From Saprospiraceae bacterium (GTDB lineage Bacteria > Bacteroidota > Bacteroidia > Chitinophagales > Saprospiraceae), in contig JAGPCT010000022.1 in NCBI GenBank assembly GCA_018057925.1, positions 1 through 51,073 on the forward strand: DNA of 51,073 nt, read 5' to 3'. This document shows, piece by piece, positions 26,600-35,627 of this stretch (the first letter of the stretch is position 1; each line of letters begins with the position of its first letter). A program made the position numbers and the translations under genes. Below the pieces are notes generated by a model. That model saw only the letters and a program-made list of their open reading frames with translations, did not search any database and was not told the origin of the DNA.

Positions 26600-27694
26600 A
26601 TGTCAAAAAAAAATATTATGATTACCGGAGGCGCCGGCTTCATCGGGTCACACGTGATACGTTGGTTTGTGAAAAATTATCCCGACTATACAATATACAA
26701 TTTAGATGCTTTGACCTATGCCGGAAATCTTGAAAATGTGAGTGATTTAGAGCTAGAAAGCAATTATAACCTTGTCAATCTCGATATCAGAAACTTGACC
26801 GGTATCCGCTCTATATTTCAGCAATTTGATATAAGCCATGTTATCCATCTGGCTGCGGAAAGCCATGTTGACAGGTCGATAGAAGATCCATTTGTTTTTA
26901 TCGAAACCAATGTCAATGGAACGGCCAATCTGCTTCAAGCAGCCCGGGAAGCGTGGCAGAACGATCCAGGAGAGCACTTGTTTTATCACGTCTCCACAGA
27001 TGAAGTGTACGGTGCCTTAGGCGAAACCGGACTTTTTACAGAGGAAACAAGGTACGACCCGCACTCACCCTATAGCGCATCCAAGGCAGCATCTGACCAT
27101 TTGGTGCGAGCTTATGGCGATACATACGGCTTACCGGTGGTTATATCCAACTGTTCCAATAACTATGGTCCGAATCAATTTCCTGAAAAACTAATCCCCC
27201 TCTTTATCCACAATATTATCGAAAACAAGCCACTGCCTGTGTATGGAGATGGTCTCTATACGCGAGATTGGCTGTATGTTCTCGATCACGCTCGCGCCAT
27301 CGACCTTATTTTTCACAAAGGGAAGCAGGGTGAGACCTATAATATTGGAGGTTTTAATGAATGGAAAAATATCGACCTCATCCACGAATTGTGTCGCCTT
27401 ATGGATCAGAAACTGGGTCGTGAAGCAGGTACAAGCAGCCGGCTTATTACTTTTATAAAAGATAGACCCGGCCATGATAGACGGTATGCTATCGATGCCA
27501 GTAAAATCAACAAAGAATTGGGTTGGAGCCCAACCGTTACCTTTGAACAGGGATTGGAAAAGACCATAGACTGGTACTTGTCTAATGACGAATGGTTGAA
27601 AAATGTCACTTGCGGTGAATATCTGAAATATTATGAAAAGAAGTATGTAACCCAAATTAATATTATGGGCAAAGATTTTGACTTTTTGAAATAG
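26600..27694 (+). CDS. rfbB: dTDP-glucose 4,6-dehydratase
   Basis: A 364-aa SDR-family enzyme converting dTDP-glucose to dTDP-4-keto-6-deoxyglucose. NAD motif GGAGFIGSHV, catalytic VSTDEVYGALG and the YSASKAASDHL motif with Tyr/Lys, then NCSNNYGPNQFPEKLIP and RDWLYV. rfbA is about 6 kb downstream; rfbC and rfbD are not in the window, so the final dTDP sugar (rhamnose or another) is open. It starts 18 bp after the preceding dehydrogenase gene. Confidence 0.95.
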   Translation: MSKKNIMITGGAGFIGSHVIRWFVKNYPDYTIYNLDALTYAGNLENVSDLELESNYNLVNLDIRNLTGIRSIFQQFDISHVIHLAAESHVDRSIEDPFVFIETNVNGTANLLQAAREAWQNDPGEHLFYHVSTDEVYGALGETGLFTEETRYDPHSPYSASKAASDHLVRAYGDTYGLPVVISNCSNNYGPNQFPEKLIPLFIHNIIENKPLPVYGDGLYTRDWLYVLDHARAIDLIFHKGKQGETYNIGGFNEWKNIDLIHELCRLMDQKLGREAGTSSRLITFIKDRPGHDRRYAIDASKINKELGWSPTVTFEQGLEKTIDWYLSNDEWLKNVTCGEYLKYYEKKYVTQINIMGKDFDFLK

Positions 27695-27944
27695 GAAGCT
27701 AACTTTTAACCCTTTTGATTTCAAAATTGTGCCCCAAAGAATAAATTACATTGTACGGATAATCAATAAAGTACGTTTTAGTTGGATGTCATTCGCAATA
27801 AATATTTTGTACAACTCCTATTGCTGAAATCGGGTTGCTACAATAAAATCCAACTTTTTAATGAATCTTATATTTCCTTAAGGATAAATCTTCATTTCTA
27901 TTTTTTTGACCCAAATTATGCATTAGACAAATGCGGAATCGATT

Positions 27945-28050
27945 TACGACTCGTAATCAATGGTTTCTGTAAACCATTGATTACGAGTCGTACATCGGGA
28001 TTAACCCTCATAATCAGCACTATACGGTTTTTCAAAACCTATACTGCTGA
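27945..28050. repeat. Two strong inverted repeats in the rfbB-pseC gap
   Basis: 27945-27966 and 27971-27992 form a perfect 22-bp inverted repeat with a 4-nt loop. A second imperfect one follows: TCAGCA (28014-28019) with TGCTGA (28045-28050), and GGTTTT (28026-28031) with AAAACC (28034-28039). Neither is followed by a T-run. The 411-bp gap 27695-28105 otherwise contains only an unconvincing 107-codon frame. The sequence may be a remnant of a small palindromic (MITE-like) insertion or a processing site. Confidence 0.7.
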
Positions 28051-28105
28051 ATTGGGGTTTAAGACAAAGCAAATGGAATCATTTTCGATTAAAATACTAA
28101 ATTGA

Positions 28106-29290
28106 ATGGATTTACCTATTCCATACGGACGACAACACATCACAGAAGAAGATATCGCGGCTGTAGTGGCTGCCCTCAAGTCTGACTACATGACTCAGGG
28201 GCCTCGAATCGGGGAGTTTGAGCGTGCTTTTGCAACCTATATCGGGTGTAAATATGCGGTGGCAGTAGCCAATGGAACGGCGGCTTTACATATTGCAGCG
28301 ATGACAATGGAAGTAAAGCAGGGAGACAGGGTTATCACGACACCCATCACATTTTCTGCCTCTGCCAATTGCGTACGATATTGTGGTGGAGAGGTTGTCT
28401 TTGGAGATATTGATCCGGAGACATTTTTGTTGGATATTGAGTCTGTACGCCGAATATTAGAAGAGGATACCGAGAGGACAATTAAAGGAATCATACCGGT
28501 GGACTTTGCCGGTAGGGCGGTCAATTTGGAGGCTTACAGACAGTTAGCGGACGAATATGGCATCTGGATTATTGAAGACGCATGCCATGCACCGGGCGGC
28601 TTTTTTGTCGATAGCAATGGAGTAGAACAATGGTGCGGCAATAGCCAATATGCCGATCTCGCCATTTTTTCTTTTCATCCCGTCAAGCACATAGCTTGTG
28701 GTGAAGGAGGCATGGTGACTACCAATGATGAAGAACTGTATAAACAACTAAATAGGCTTAGGTCGCACGGAATTACAAAAGGTGATGATGTTTATACCAA
28801 TGATAAAGAGTGGGCAGGGAGCGATGACGATAATTATCCGGGATGGTACATGGAGTTGCAACAATTGGGATACAACTATAGATTGACTGACTTGCAGTGT
28901 GCGCTGGGTATCAGTCAACTCAAAAGAGCCGATGAAGGCTTGATCAGAAGGAGGAGCATTGCTGCCAGATATGAATCCTACTTTGCCGATAAAGACTACA
29001 TCATTCGGCAGGCAGGTGTGGTGGAAGGGCATGCTTACCATCTGTATGTGGTGGAAGTGAAAGATAGGTATGGATTGTATAAATATCTGCGGAGTCACAA
29101 TATATTTGCCCAGATTCACTATATACCCGTCCACCTTATGCCTTATTACAAAAGTTTTGGCTGGAAAGAAGGCGACATGCCGCATGCTGAAGCATACTAT
29201 CGACATTGCATTAGTCTGCCGATGTATCCGACATTGACGGACGAGCAACAAACGTTTGTGCTGAATACCATTGAACAATTCTATCAATAG
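28106..29290 (+). CDS. pseC: UDP-4-amino-4,6-dideoxy-N-acetyl-beta-L-altrosamine transaminase PseC
   Basis: A 394-aa PLP-dependent aminotransferase of the DegT/DnrJ/EryC1 family, step 2 of pseudaminic acid synthesis. Start MDLPIPYGRQ, then IGEFERAFATYIG; PLP-related D158 (IIEDACHAPGG) and Schiff-base Lys194 (FSFHPVKHIACGEGG). The variant F-H-P-V-K-H-I and R-L-R-S-H-G-I-T-K are typical of PseC. The neighbouring genes supply every other Pse step. Confidence 0.93.
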   Translation: MDLPIPYGRQHITEEDIAAVVAALKSDYMTQGPRIGEFERAFATYIGCKYAVAVANGTAALHIAAMTMEVKQGDRVITTPITFSASANCVRYCGGEVVFGDIDPETFLLDIESVRRILEEDTERTIKGIIPVDFAGRAVNLEAYRQLADEYGIWIIEDACHAPGGFFVDSNGVEQWCGNSQYADLAIFSFHPVKHIACGEGGMVTTNDEELYKQLNRLRSHGITKGDDVYTNDKEWAGSDDDNYPGWYMELQQLGYNYRLTDLQCALGISQLKRADEGLIRRRSIAARYESYFADKDYIIRQAGVVEGHAYHLYVVEVKDRYGLYKYLRSHNIFAQIHYIPVHLMPYYKSFGWKEGDMPHAEAYYRHCISLPMYPTLTDEQQTFVLNTIEQFYQ

Positions 29291-31382
29291 ATTAGCCATT
29301 ATACCTGCCCGTGGCGGAAGTAAGCGCATCCCCCACAAGAATATCAGGTTGTTCCATGGCAAGCCCATCATCGGTTACTCCATTGAGGTCGCCATCCGGA
29401 GTGGATTGTTTGAAACCGTGATGGTATCGACGGACGATGTGGAGATTGCTCAAATTAGCAAAGAGTTTGGTGCCGAAGTACCCTTTTTCAGGACGGCTGC
29501 CAATAGCAATGACTACGCCACAACGCTGGAGGTTATCCGGGAAGTCCTTGAGCAATATAAGATGGCAGGACGAACATTTGACGAGGTGTGTTGTATTTAT
29601 GCGACTGCTCCGTTTATCAGAAATATTGATCTGGTGAGAGGATTAAGCTCGTTACAAGGTGATGTAGCAAGTGTTTTTCCGGTGACAGCTTTTTCTTTTC
29701 CGATTTTACGGTCTTTAAAAGTGGACAAAGAACTTCGGGTATCGATGAATTGGCCAGAATACAGTCAAGCCAGAAGCCAAGACTTACCTGCGGCTTACCA
29801 CGACGCCGGGCAGTGGTATTGGTTCAAGCCAAATCTCATCCAAAACAGCCTTTATATGGAGACCTCTAAGGTCATAGTATTGAGGGATGGCATGGTACAG
29901 GACATAGACAATGATACGGACTGGGCTATAGCCGAAATTAAATATGCGCTTCGCAAAAAAAGTATTGTAATACGTGCTGATGGGTCGGCACAGATGGGTA
30001 TGGGTCACCTGTATCGCAGTTTGGCGCTGGCTGAATTGCTCCACCTTGATTCTGAAATAATATTGGTTTCAAAACATGAAATACCTTCCGGTACGCATTT
30101 GCCGGCTTTCGGAAAATATCAATATATCAAAATTGAGGATGAATCCGAATTTGTGCAAATGTGTAGCAGCGAATGTGTAGTCATCATCGATGGTCATCAT
30201 TTTGAACCTGCATTGTATCGCCAAGTTAAGGCAAAGAAAAGTACTATTGTCTGTATAGACGATCTCCACGACAAAGATTACGAAGCCGATATCATCATCA
30301 ACCAAGCTGTAGGTATCCAACCTAAAGACTATTCTACATCCTCGTGGACTTATTTCGCTCTGGGTCCTGATTATGCTCTCTTGCGCAAACCCTTTATGGA
30401 TGCGGCAAAGCAGAAAAGAATACGAACAAACGTTAGTTCTTGTTTTATTTGCTTCGGTGGAGGTGATGTGCATAATCTAACCAAAAGAGCGCTGGATATC
30501 GCCAAGACGTTTTCGGCACTTGAAAAAATATATGTGGTCACAGGGGGGGCATATCCGTATTATAAGGAATTGTGCGAAGAAATAGCCCAAGATCTAAGAG
30601 TTGAACATCTCCATAATGCCTCGGATATGGAAATGGTAGATGTCATGTCTAAAGCTGATGTTGCCATCATACCGTGTAGCACGATATTGTTGGAAGTATT
30701 TGCAGTGGGCTGCATACCCATTGCCGGGCACTATGTTGAAAACCAGAAGTATTTTTACCATAACTTTTTGGCGCAGGGAGCATTTATAGATGCGGGAAAT
30801 TTTTCTGAGGAAGCAATCAGAAATGCACTCTTCAATGTCATTGATGAACCCCAACAATTAAAAACCATCATCGATGGAAAGTCCACTGATCGGTTGAAAG
30901 GCTTATTTAAGTTGCTCGACGACTGTGAAGCAATCCACTTGAAGCATGCGCGTGGGGAAGATATCGGGACTACCTTTCGATGGGCTTGTGATGCAAGGGT
31001 GAGGCAGTTTTCTTTTCAGAAAGGTGAGATAAGCTATGAGGAGCACAAGTCTTGGTATATGGGTAAGTTAGCGGATGAAGCATGTAAATATTATTTGATA
31101 GACTATAAAGGGAAGGATATCGGCAGTATAAGGTTTGATAAGGATGAGGATAATGTGGTTATCTCCTATCTATTGGATCCGGCATTTCACGGTCAAGGGC
31201 TCGGTCAGGCATTGCTGATTGAAGGATGCAAGGCATATACACGGGAGGTATTGGTAAGACCCTTGAATATTGTCGGTTACGTAATGGTGGAGAATGTCGC
31301 ATCGATGAAGATATTTGAGCACTTAGGTTTTATAAAAGAAGTCATGGCGGACAAAATAAAATATACGTATCCATGCAAATAG
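29271..31382 (+). CDS. pseFGH: Trifunctional PseF-PseG-PseH fusion (cytidylyltransferase, UDP-sugar hydrolase, N-acetyltransferase)
   Basis: A 703-aa protein joining three enzymes of CMP-pseudaminic acid synthesis. Residues 6-229 are a PseF-type CMP-sugar transferase (LAIIPARGGSKRIPHKNI, then DIDNDTDW at 211-218). Residues 231 to about 545 are a PseG-type hydrolase removing UDP (RADGSAQMGMGHLYRSLALAE with H246; CFGGGD; NASDMEMVDVMSKAD). Residues about 548-703 are a GNAT acetyltransferase of PseH type (FHGQGLGQALL, near 640). There is no ATG before the first conserved strand; TTG at 29271 is the best start and overlaps pseC by 20 bp. The frame is open throughout, so this is a true fusion in this sequence. 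Confidence 0.9.
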   Translation: MNNSINRLAIIPARGGSKRIPHKNIRLFHGKPIIGYSIEVAIRSGLFETVMVSTDDVEIAQISKEFGAEVPFFRTAANSNDYATTLEVIREVLEQYKMAGRTFDEVCCIYATAPFIRNIDLVRGLSSLQGDVASVFPVTAFSFPILRSLKVDKELRVSMNWPEYSQARSQDLPAAYHDAGQWYWFKPNLIQNSLYMETSKVIVLRDGMVQDIDNDTDWAIAEIKYALRKKSIVIRADGSAQMGMGHLYRSLALAELLHLDSEIILVSKHEIPSGTHLPAFGKYQYIKIEDESEFVQMCSSECVVIIDGHHFEPALYRQVKAKKSTIVCIDDLHDKDYEADIIINQAVGIQPKDYSTSSWTYFALGPDYALLRKPFMDAAKQKRIRTNVSSCFICFGGGDVHNLTKRALDIAKTFSALEKIYVVTGGAYPYYKELCEEIAQDLRVEHLHNASDMEMVDVMSKADVAIIPCSTILLEVFAVGCIPIAGHYVENQKYFYHNFLAQGAFIDAGNFSEEAIRNALFNVIDEPQQLKTIIDGKSTDRLKGLFKLLDDCEAIHLKHARGEDIGTTFRWACDARVRQFSFQKGEISYEEHKSWYMGKLADEACKYYLIDYKGKDIGSIRFDKDEDNVVISYLLDPAFHGQGLGQALLIEGCKAYTREVLVRPLNIVGYVMVENVASMKIFEHLGFIKEVMADKIKYTYPCK

Positions 31383-32413
31383 GAAAGCACGAGATAAGCC
31401 GTGATAGCAGGGCTTTCATCATCGCTGAATTGTCGGCCAACCACAATGGTAGCCTGGAGACAGCTATCGAAACGGTGCGGGCAGCCAAGCGTGCTGGAGC
31501 TGATGCCATCAAGTTGCAGACTTACACGGCAGATACCATCACTATAGATTCCCGTAAAGAAGACTTTATCATCAAAGGGACGATATGGGAAGGTCGCAAT
31601 CTGCATGACTTGTATTCGGAAGCTTATACGCCATGGGAATGGCATGAGCGCCTGATGGAAGTGGCGAAGGAAGAGGGATTGGAGTGTTTTTCATCTCCCT
31701 TTGATCCCACGGCAGTTGAGTTTTTAGAAGGATTGAGTGTACCGGCTTACAAGGTTGCTTCCTTTGAGATTACCGATATACCGCTGATAGAATTGATTGC
31801 TTCTAAAGGAAAGCCTATCATCATTTCCACCGGCATTGCTACAGCAGAGGATATAACATGGGCATTAGAGGCCTGTCATCGGATGGGTAATAAAGATATT
31901 GCACTATTGAAGTGTACTTCGTCCTATCCGGCTCCTATAGAAGAGGCCAACTTAGTGATGATTCGGGACTTTGCTGAGAGGTATGGCGTCATCGTGGGTC
32001 TATCCGACCATACTTTGGGTGCGACGGCACCAATCGTGTCGGTGTGTATGGGTGCTAAGATTATCGAAAAACATTTTATTTTAGATCGCTCTATTGGTGG
32101 ACCTGATGCGTCATTTTCTATGAATGAAGCTGAATTTACCGATATGGTGAGAGCAGTGCGCGATGCCGAAAAAGCAATAGGAGTGGTCGATTATAGGCTG
32201 ACAGAAAAGCAGCAAAAAGGGAAGGATTTCAGCCGTTCTCTGTATATAGTAGCGGATATAGAAGAAGGAGAAGTGTTTACTGAGAAGAATGTCCGGTCGA
32301 TCCGTCCGGGCTATGGGCTGCATCCTCGTTTTTATCGAGAAATTCTTGGGAAGAAGGCAAAACACAGAATGGAAGGTGGAGACCGCCTATCATTGGACGG
32401 CGTAGTGATATAA
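31373..32413 (+). CDS. pseI: Pseudaminic acid synthase PseI
   Basis: A 346-aa NeuB-family enzyme condensing 2,4-diacetamido-2,4,6-trideoxy-L-altrose with phosphoenolpyruvate. TIM barrel (about 1-275) with FIIAELSANHNGSLE, GADAIKLQTYTADT, ECFSSPFDPTAVEFL and EKHFILDRSIGGPDASFSM; C-terminal SAF antifreeze-like domain (about 283-346). It overlaps the end of pseFGH by 10 bp, so it is translationally coupled. Confidence 0.94.
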   Translation: MQIGKHEISRDSRAFIIAELSANHNGSLETAIETVRAAKRAGADAIKLQTYTADTITIDSRKEDFIIKGTIWEGRNLHDLYSEAYTPWEWHERLMEVAKEEGLECFSSPFDPTAVEFLEGLSVPAYKVASFEITDIPLIELIASKGKPIIISTGIATAEDITWALEACHRMGNKDIALLKCTSSYPAPIEEANLVMIRDFAERYGVIVGLSDHTLGATAPIVSVCMGAKIIEKHFILDRSIGGPDASFSMNEAEFTDMVRAVRDAEKAIGVVDYRLTEKQQKGKDFSRSLYIVADIEEGEVFTEKNVRSIRPGYGLHPRFYREILGKKAKHRMEGGDRLSLDGVVI

Positions 32414-32464
32414 GGTAATGATTTTCCCCATATATGGAAAGCAGCCGAATTTAGTATGTCTGCT

Positions 32465-32550
32465 GCGTGAGGGATAGGAGCGGGCACGAGTGAGGGACGA
32501 ACGAAGTAAAGCGGATAGCCCGACCCCGCCTCAAAAGCGGGGGCACGCCC
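32465..32550. other. GC-rich structured intergenic element
   Basis: In an otherwise AT-rich gap, CGGGC (32481-32485) can pair with GCCCG (32518-32522), followed at once by hairpin CCCCGC/GCGGGG (32524-32529 with 32537-32542). I recall similar GAGGGATAGGAGCGGG-type sequences in intergenic regions of other Bacteroidota, unverified. It could be a dispersed repeat or a structured RNA. The T-run expected of a terminator is missing. Confidence 0.5.
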
Positions 32551-32616
32551 TGATTAATATGTTGCAGTATGAAAAATAATAATGAATCCCTTTTTAAGAA
32601 GAAAGAAAATTGAACA

Positions 32617-33624
32617 ATGTCATTGAATCTTGCAAATAAATCGATTTTAATTACGGGTGGAACCGGTTCATTGGGAAAAGCGCTAACGGAGCATATTGTG
32701 AAGCATTATCCCGATGTAAGGAGGTTGGTTATTTTCTCTCGGGATGAGCAGAAGCAGTTTCAGATGGCGCAGGATTATCCGAATAATCTGTTTCCCAATA
32801 TACGATTTTTTATCGGGGATGTAAGGGATAGGGATAGGCTAATACGGGCAATGCAAGGGATTGATTATGTCATTCATGCAGCGGCGATGAAGCATGTCCC
32901 TATTGCCGAGTATAATCCGGATGAATGTATCGCTACGAATGTCGGTGGAGCCCAGAATGTCGTTCACGCTTGCCTTAGTGCAGGTGTAGAAAGGGTAGTG
33001 GCGCTTTCGACCGATAAGGCTTGTGCGCCAATAAATCTTTATGGTGCGACCAAGCTCACTTCTGACAAGTTATTTGTCGCCGCCAATAACATCAAAGGAA
33101 ATAACCCGATTCGATTTTCTGTAGTGCGCTACGGCAATGTGATGGGGTCTAATGGTTCAGTGATTCCGTTTTTTATAAAAAAGAAAAAGGATGGAGTGTT
33201 GCCGATAACGGATCCGACGATGACGCGCTTTAACATCAGCCTGCAAGGCGGTGTGGACATGGTGGTGCATGCGCTTGAAAATGCTTGGGGTGGCGAGATA
33301 TTTGTTCCTAAAATACCTTCCTACCACATCACGGATGTCGCTACGGCGATATGTGCGGAATGTGAACAAAAGGTGGTGGGCATTCGTCCCGGTGAAAAGA
33401 TTCATGAGGAGATGATTACGCCTTCTGATTCGTTTAATACGTATGACTTGGGTAAATATTATGTCATCTTGCCGACGACACACAAGTGGAATTTACAAGA
33501 ATTTGTCAATCGATTCAACGCAAAGCCGGTGCCGGTGGGCTTTTCCTACAATAGTGGCGACAATACGGAATGGGAAACGGTAGAGACATTGAGAGAATTG
33601 ATCAAGATTCACGTTGAGTCCTAG
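32617..33624 (+). CDS. pseB: UDP-N-acetylglucosamine 4,6-dehydratase (inverting) PseB
   Basis: A 335-aa SDR enzyme for step 1 of pseudaminic acid synthesis. NAD motif ITGGTGSLGKAL, the FlaA1/PseB-type HAAAMKHVPIAEYNP, catalytic STDKACAPINLYGATK (D133, K134, Y142), then YGNVMGSNGSVIPFF and the C-terminal VGIRPGEKIHEEM. It stands last among the pse genes after a 203-bp gap with the structured element, so it may have a separate transcript. Confidence 0.95.
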   Translation: MSLNLANKSILITGGTGSLGKALTEHIVKHYPDVRRLVIFSRDEQKQFQMAQDYPNNLFPNIRFFIGDVRDRDRLIRAMQGIDYVIHAAAMKHVPIAEYNPDECIATNVGGAQNVVHACLSAGVERVVALSTDKACAPINLYGATKLTSDKLFVAANNIKGNNPIRFSVVRYGNVMGSNGSVIPFFIKKKKDGVLPITDPTMTRFNISLQGGVDMVVHALENAWGGEIFVPKIPSYHITDVATAICAECEQKVVGIRPGEKIHEEMITPSDSFNTYDLGKYYVILPTTHKWNLQEFVNRFNAKPVPVGFSYNSGDNTEWETVETLRELIKIHVES

Positions 33625-33702
33625 AGACATGCGTCCATGATGTATAGTTTAATATTGGGATAGAATCGCGATATACCTTTTAACTGCTTATTTTACTATA
33701 AA

Positions 33703-34560
33703 ATGAAAGGAATAATATTAGCCGGTGGATCCGGCACCCGACTTTACCCGATCACCAAGGCTATCAGCAAACAACTGATGCCGATCTATGATAAGCCGAT
33801 GATCTATTATCCTTTATCTGTGCTGATGATGGCGGGCATTCGGGAGATTTTGATTATCACTACTCCGGACGATCAGTCTCAATTTATTCGATTATTGGGT
33901 GATGGTCATGAGTTGGGTTGCCGTTTTGAATATCAGGTTCAGGAAGTGCCCAATGGCTTGGCACAAGCTTTTGTGCTGGGAGCTGATTTTATAGGGGATG
34001 ACAAGGTGGCTTTGGTGTTGGGAGATAACATATTCTATGGTGTCGGTCTGGGTGAGCAGTTGACTAAGTTGACTACTGTGTCGGGCGGCAATGTCTTTGC
34101 TTATGAGGTGGTTGATCCGCATCGGTATGGCGTTGTCGAGTTTGATGCGTCAAATAAAGCCATCAGCCTTGAAGAAAAGCCGGTCAATCCCCGCTCCAAC
34201 TTTGCTGTACCGGGATTATATTTCTATGATAATCAGGTTGTGGAAATTGCAAAAAATCTGAAGCCTTCGCCCCGCGGCGAATATGAAATCACCGATGTCA
34301 ATAAAGAATATCTAAGGTGCGGAGCGTTACATGTATCTATCCTTGGTCGAGGCACAGCCTGGTTGGATACCGGCACCTTTGAATCTTTGCATGACGCCAC
34401 TGAATTTATCCGCGTCATCGAGAAGCGTCAGGGTTATAAGATAGGCTGTATCGAAGAAGTGGCTTACAGAAAAGGATTTATCAATCGCGAACAGTTGGAT
34501 GTTCTGGCTGAAGGCTTGATAAAGAGCGGATATGGTGCGTATTTGAGGCAGTTGAAGTAG
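33703..34560 (+). CDS. rfbA: Glucose-1-phosphate thymidylyltransferase
   Basis: A 285-aa enzyme making dTDP-glucose from dTTP and glucose 1-phosphate. [20 protein letters not shown] is the nucleotide-binding signature, followed by [29 protein letters not shown] and [10 protein letters not shown]. With rfbB it gives dTDP-4-keto-6-deoxyglucose. Length is normal for the short RfbA class. Confidence 0.97.
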   Translation: MKGIILAGGSGTRLYPITKAISKQLMPIYDKPMIYYPLSVLMMAGIREILIITTPDDQSQFIRLLGDGHELGCRFEYQVQEVPNGLAQAFVLGADFIGDDKVALVLGDNIFYGVGLGEQLTKLTTVSGGNVFAYEVVDPHRYGVVEFDASNKAISLEEKPVNPRSNFAVPGLYFYDNQVVEIAKNLKPSPRGEYEITDVNKEYLRCGALHVSILGRGTAWLDTGTFESLHDATEFIRVIEKRQGYKIGCIEEVAYRKGFINREQLDVLAEGLIKSGYGAYLRQLK

Positions 34561-34563
34561 GCG

Positions 34564-34674
34564 TTTTAGGGCGCTTCGCTTTAGGGCGCTTCGCTTTTGG
34601 GACGCTACGCTTTTAGGGCGCTACGCTTTTAGCTATTAGGGCGCTGCGCTTTTAGGGCGCTACGCTTTTAGGGG
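34564..34674. repeat. 16-nt tandem repeat block
   Basis: Six copies of a unit close to TTTTAGGGCGCTACGC begin at 34564, 34580 (15 nt), 34595, 34611, 34627 (with a 7-nt insert) and 34650. It starts 3 nt after the rfbA stop codon. No coding potential is evident. Confidence 0.85.
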
Positions 34675-34690
34675 CTATCTAAAACCTAAA

Positions 34691-34866
34691 ATGCTAATAT
34701 GCCAACTCGCTAACAAGCTAACAAGCTAACAAGCTAACACGCTAACACGCCAACATGCCAAAACGCTAACACGCTAACACGCCAACATGCTAAAACGCTA
34801 ACATGCCAAAACGCCAACATGCCAAAACGCTAACACGCTAACACGCCACCACGCTAACATCCTAAC
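34691..34866. repeat. 22 in-phase 8-nt repeats, consensus ACGCTAAC
   Basis: From ATGCTAAT at 34691 to ATCCTAAC at 34859 the sequence divides into 22 octamers without any indel. Variation is mainly at positions 1-2 (AC/AT/AA), position 5 (T/C) and the last base (C/A). Together with the 16-nt block it fills the 325-bp gap between rfbA and the PHP phosphatase gene, ending 19 bp before its GTG start. Confidence 0.9.
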
Positions 34867-34885
34867 CTTTAACCCCAATTACGCC

Positions 34886-35620
34886 GTGTTCAACATCTTC
34901 AAAAAACAACAACACTACGACCTCTCTTGGTTAAGGGTAGACATGCACTCCCATATCTTGCCTGGTATCGATGACGGTAGTCCGGATACAGAAAGTTCTA
35001 TTCGATATATACGTGGATTACAGGATCTTGGCTTCGATCGGCTATTTATGACACCACATATATTTCACGGTGTACATCCCAATGATACACATAGTATAAG
35101 GGCTGCCTATGATAGGTTGATACATGCGGTGCCGGAGGATATATGCAGGGATATTGGTATGGAAACAGCTGCCGAACACATGGTAACGTTGGAATTTGAT
35201 GGTAAAGCAGAAATAGCGGACAACTGTCTGTTGCCCGGTAAACGAATCCTGATAGAGATGTCTTACTTGGCAGCAAGTCCCAACATCGATACGGTTATAT
35301 TTGACTTACAGATGAATGGCTATCAGCCCATATTGGCACATCCGGAACGTTATCCGTACTATTATCAGGATAAATCACATATAGAACAATTTAAAGACCA
35401 GGGCTGCTTATTGCAATGTAATTTGCTCTCGTTTACCGGATATTATGGGAAGAGTGTTCAGAAAATGGCGTACGATATAGCGTCCAAAGGTCTGATTGAT
35501 TATGTCGGGACTGACCTTCACCACGACAGACACCTTAGTGCATTACAAGATTTTTATACAAAGAACGATGGAAGAAGTATTTTTGCAAAATGTTCTATCC
35601 AAAACAACCAGTTAAACTAA
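34886..35620 (+). CDS. CpsB/CapC-family tyrosine-protein phosphatase (PHP domain)
   Basis: A 244-aa metal-dependent phosphatase of the polymerase-and-histidinol-phosphatase fold. Metal-binding motifs DMHSHILPGIDDG (near residue 19), FMTPHIFHG, ILAHPERY and GTDLHHDRH are all present. It probably dephosphorylates the Wzc-like tyrosine kinase encoded two genes downstream. The ORF starts with GTG at 34886 (MFNIFKKQQHYDLSWLR); no upstream ATG fits because the repeat block lies there. Confidence 0.93.
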   Translation: MFNIFKKQQHYDLSWLRVDMHSHILPGIDDGSPDTESSIRYIRGLQDLGFDRLFMTPHIFHGVHPNDTHSIRAAYDRLIHAVPEDICRDIGMETAAEHMVTLEFDGKAEIADNCLLPGKRILIEMSYLAASPNIDTVIFDLQMNGYQPILAHPERYPYYYQDKSHIEQFKDQGCLLQCNLLSFTGYYGKSVQKMAYDIASKGLIDYVGTDLHHDRHLSALQDFYTKNDGRSIFAKCSIQNNQLN

Positions 35621-35627
35621 ATAAAGC

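Noticed and set aside
27782-28105. 107-codon plus-strand ORF before pseC
   Set aside because: It runs across the perfect inverted repeat, has odd composition (many C, F, Y) and resembles no family; most likely chance.
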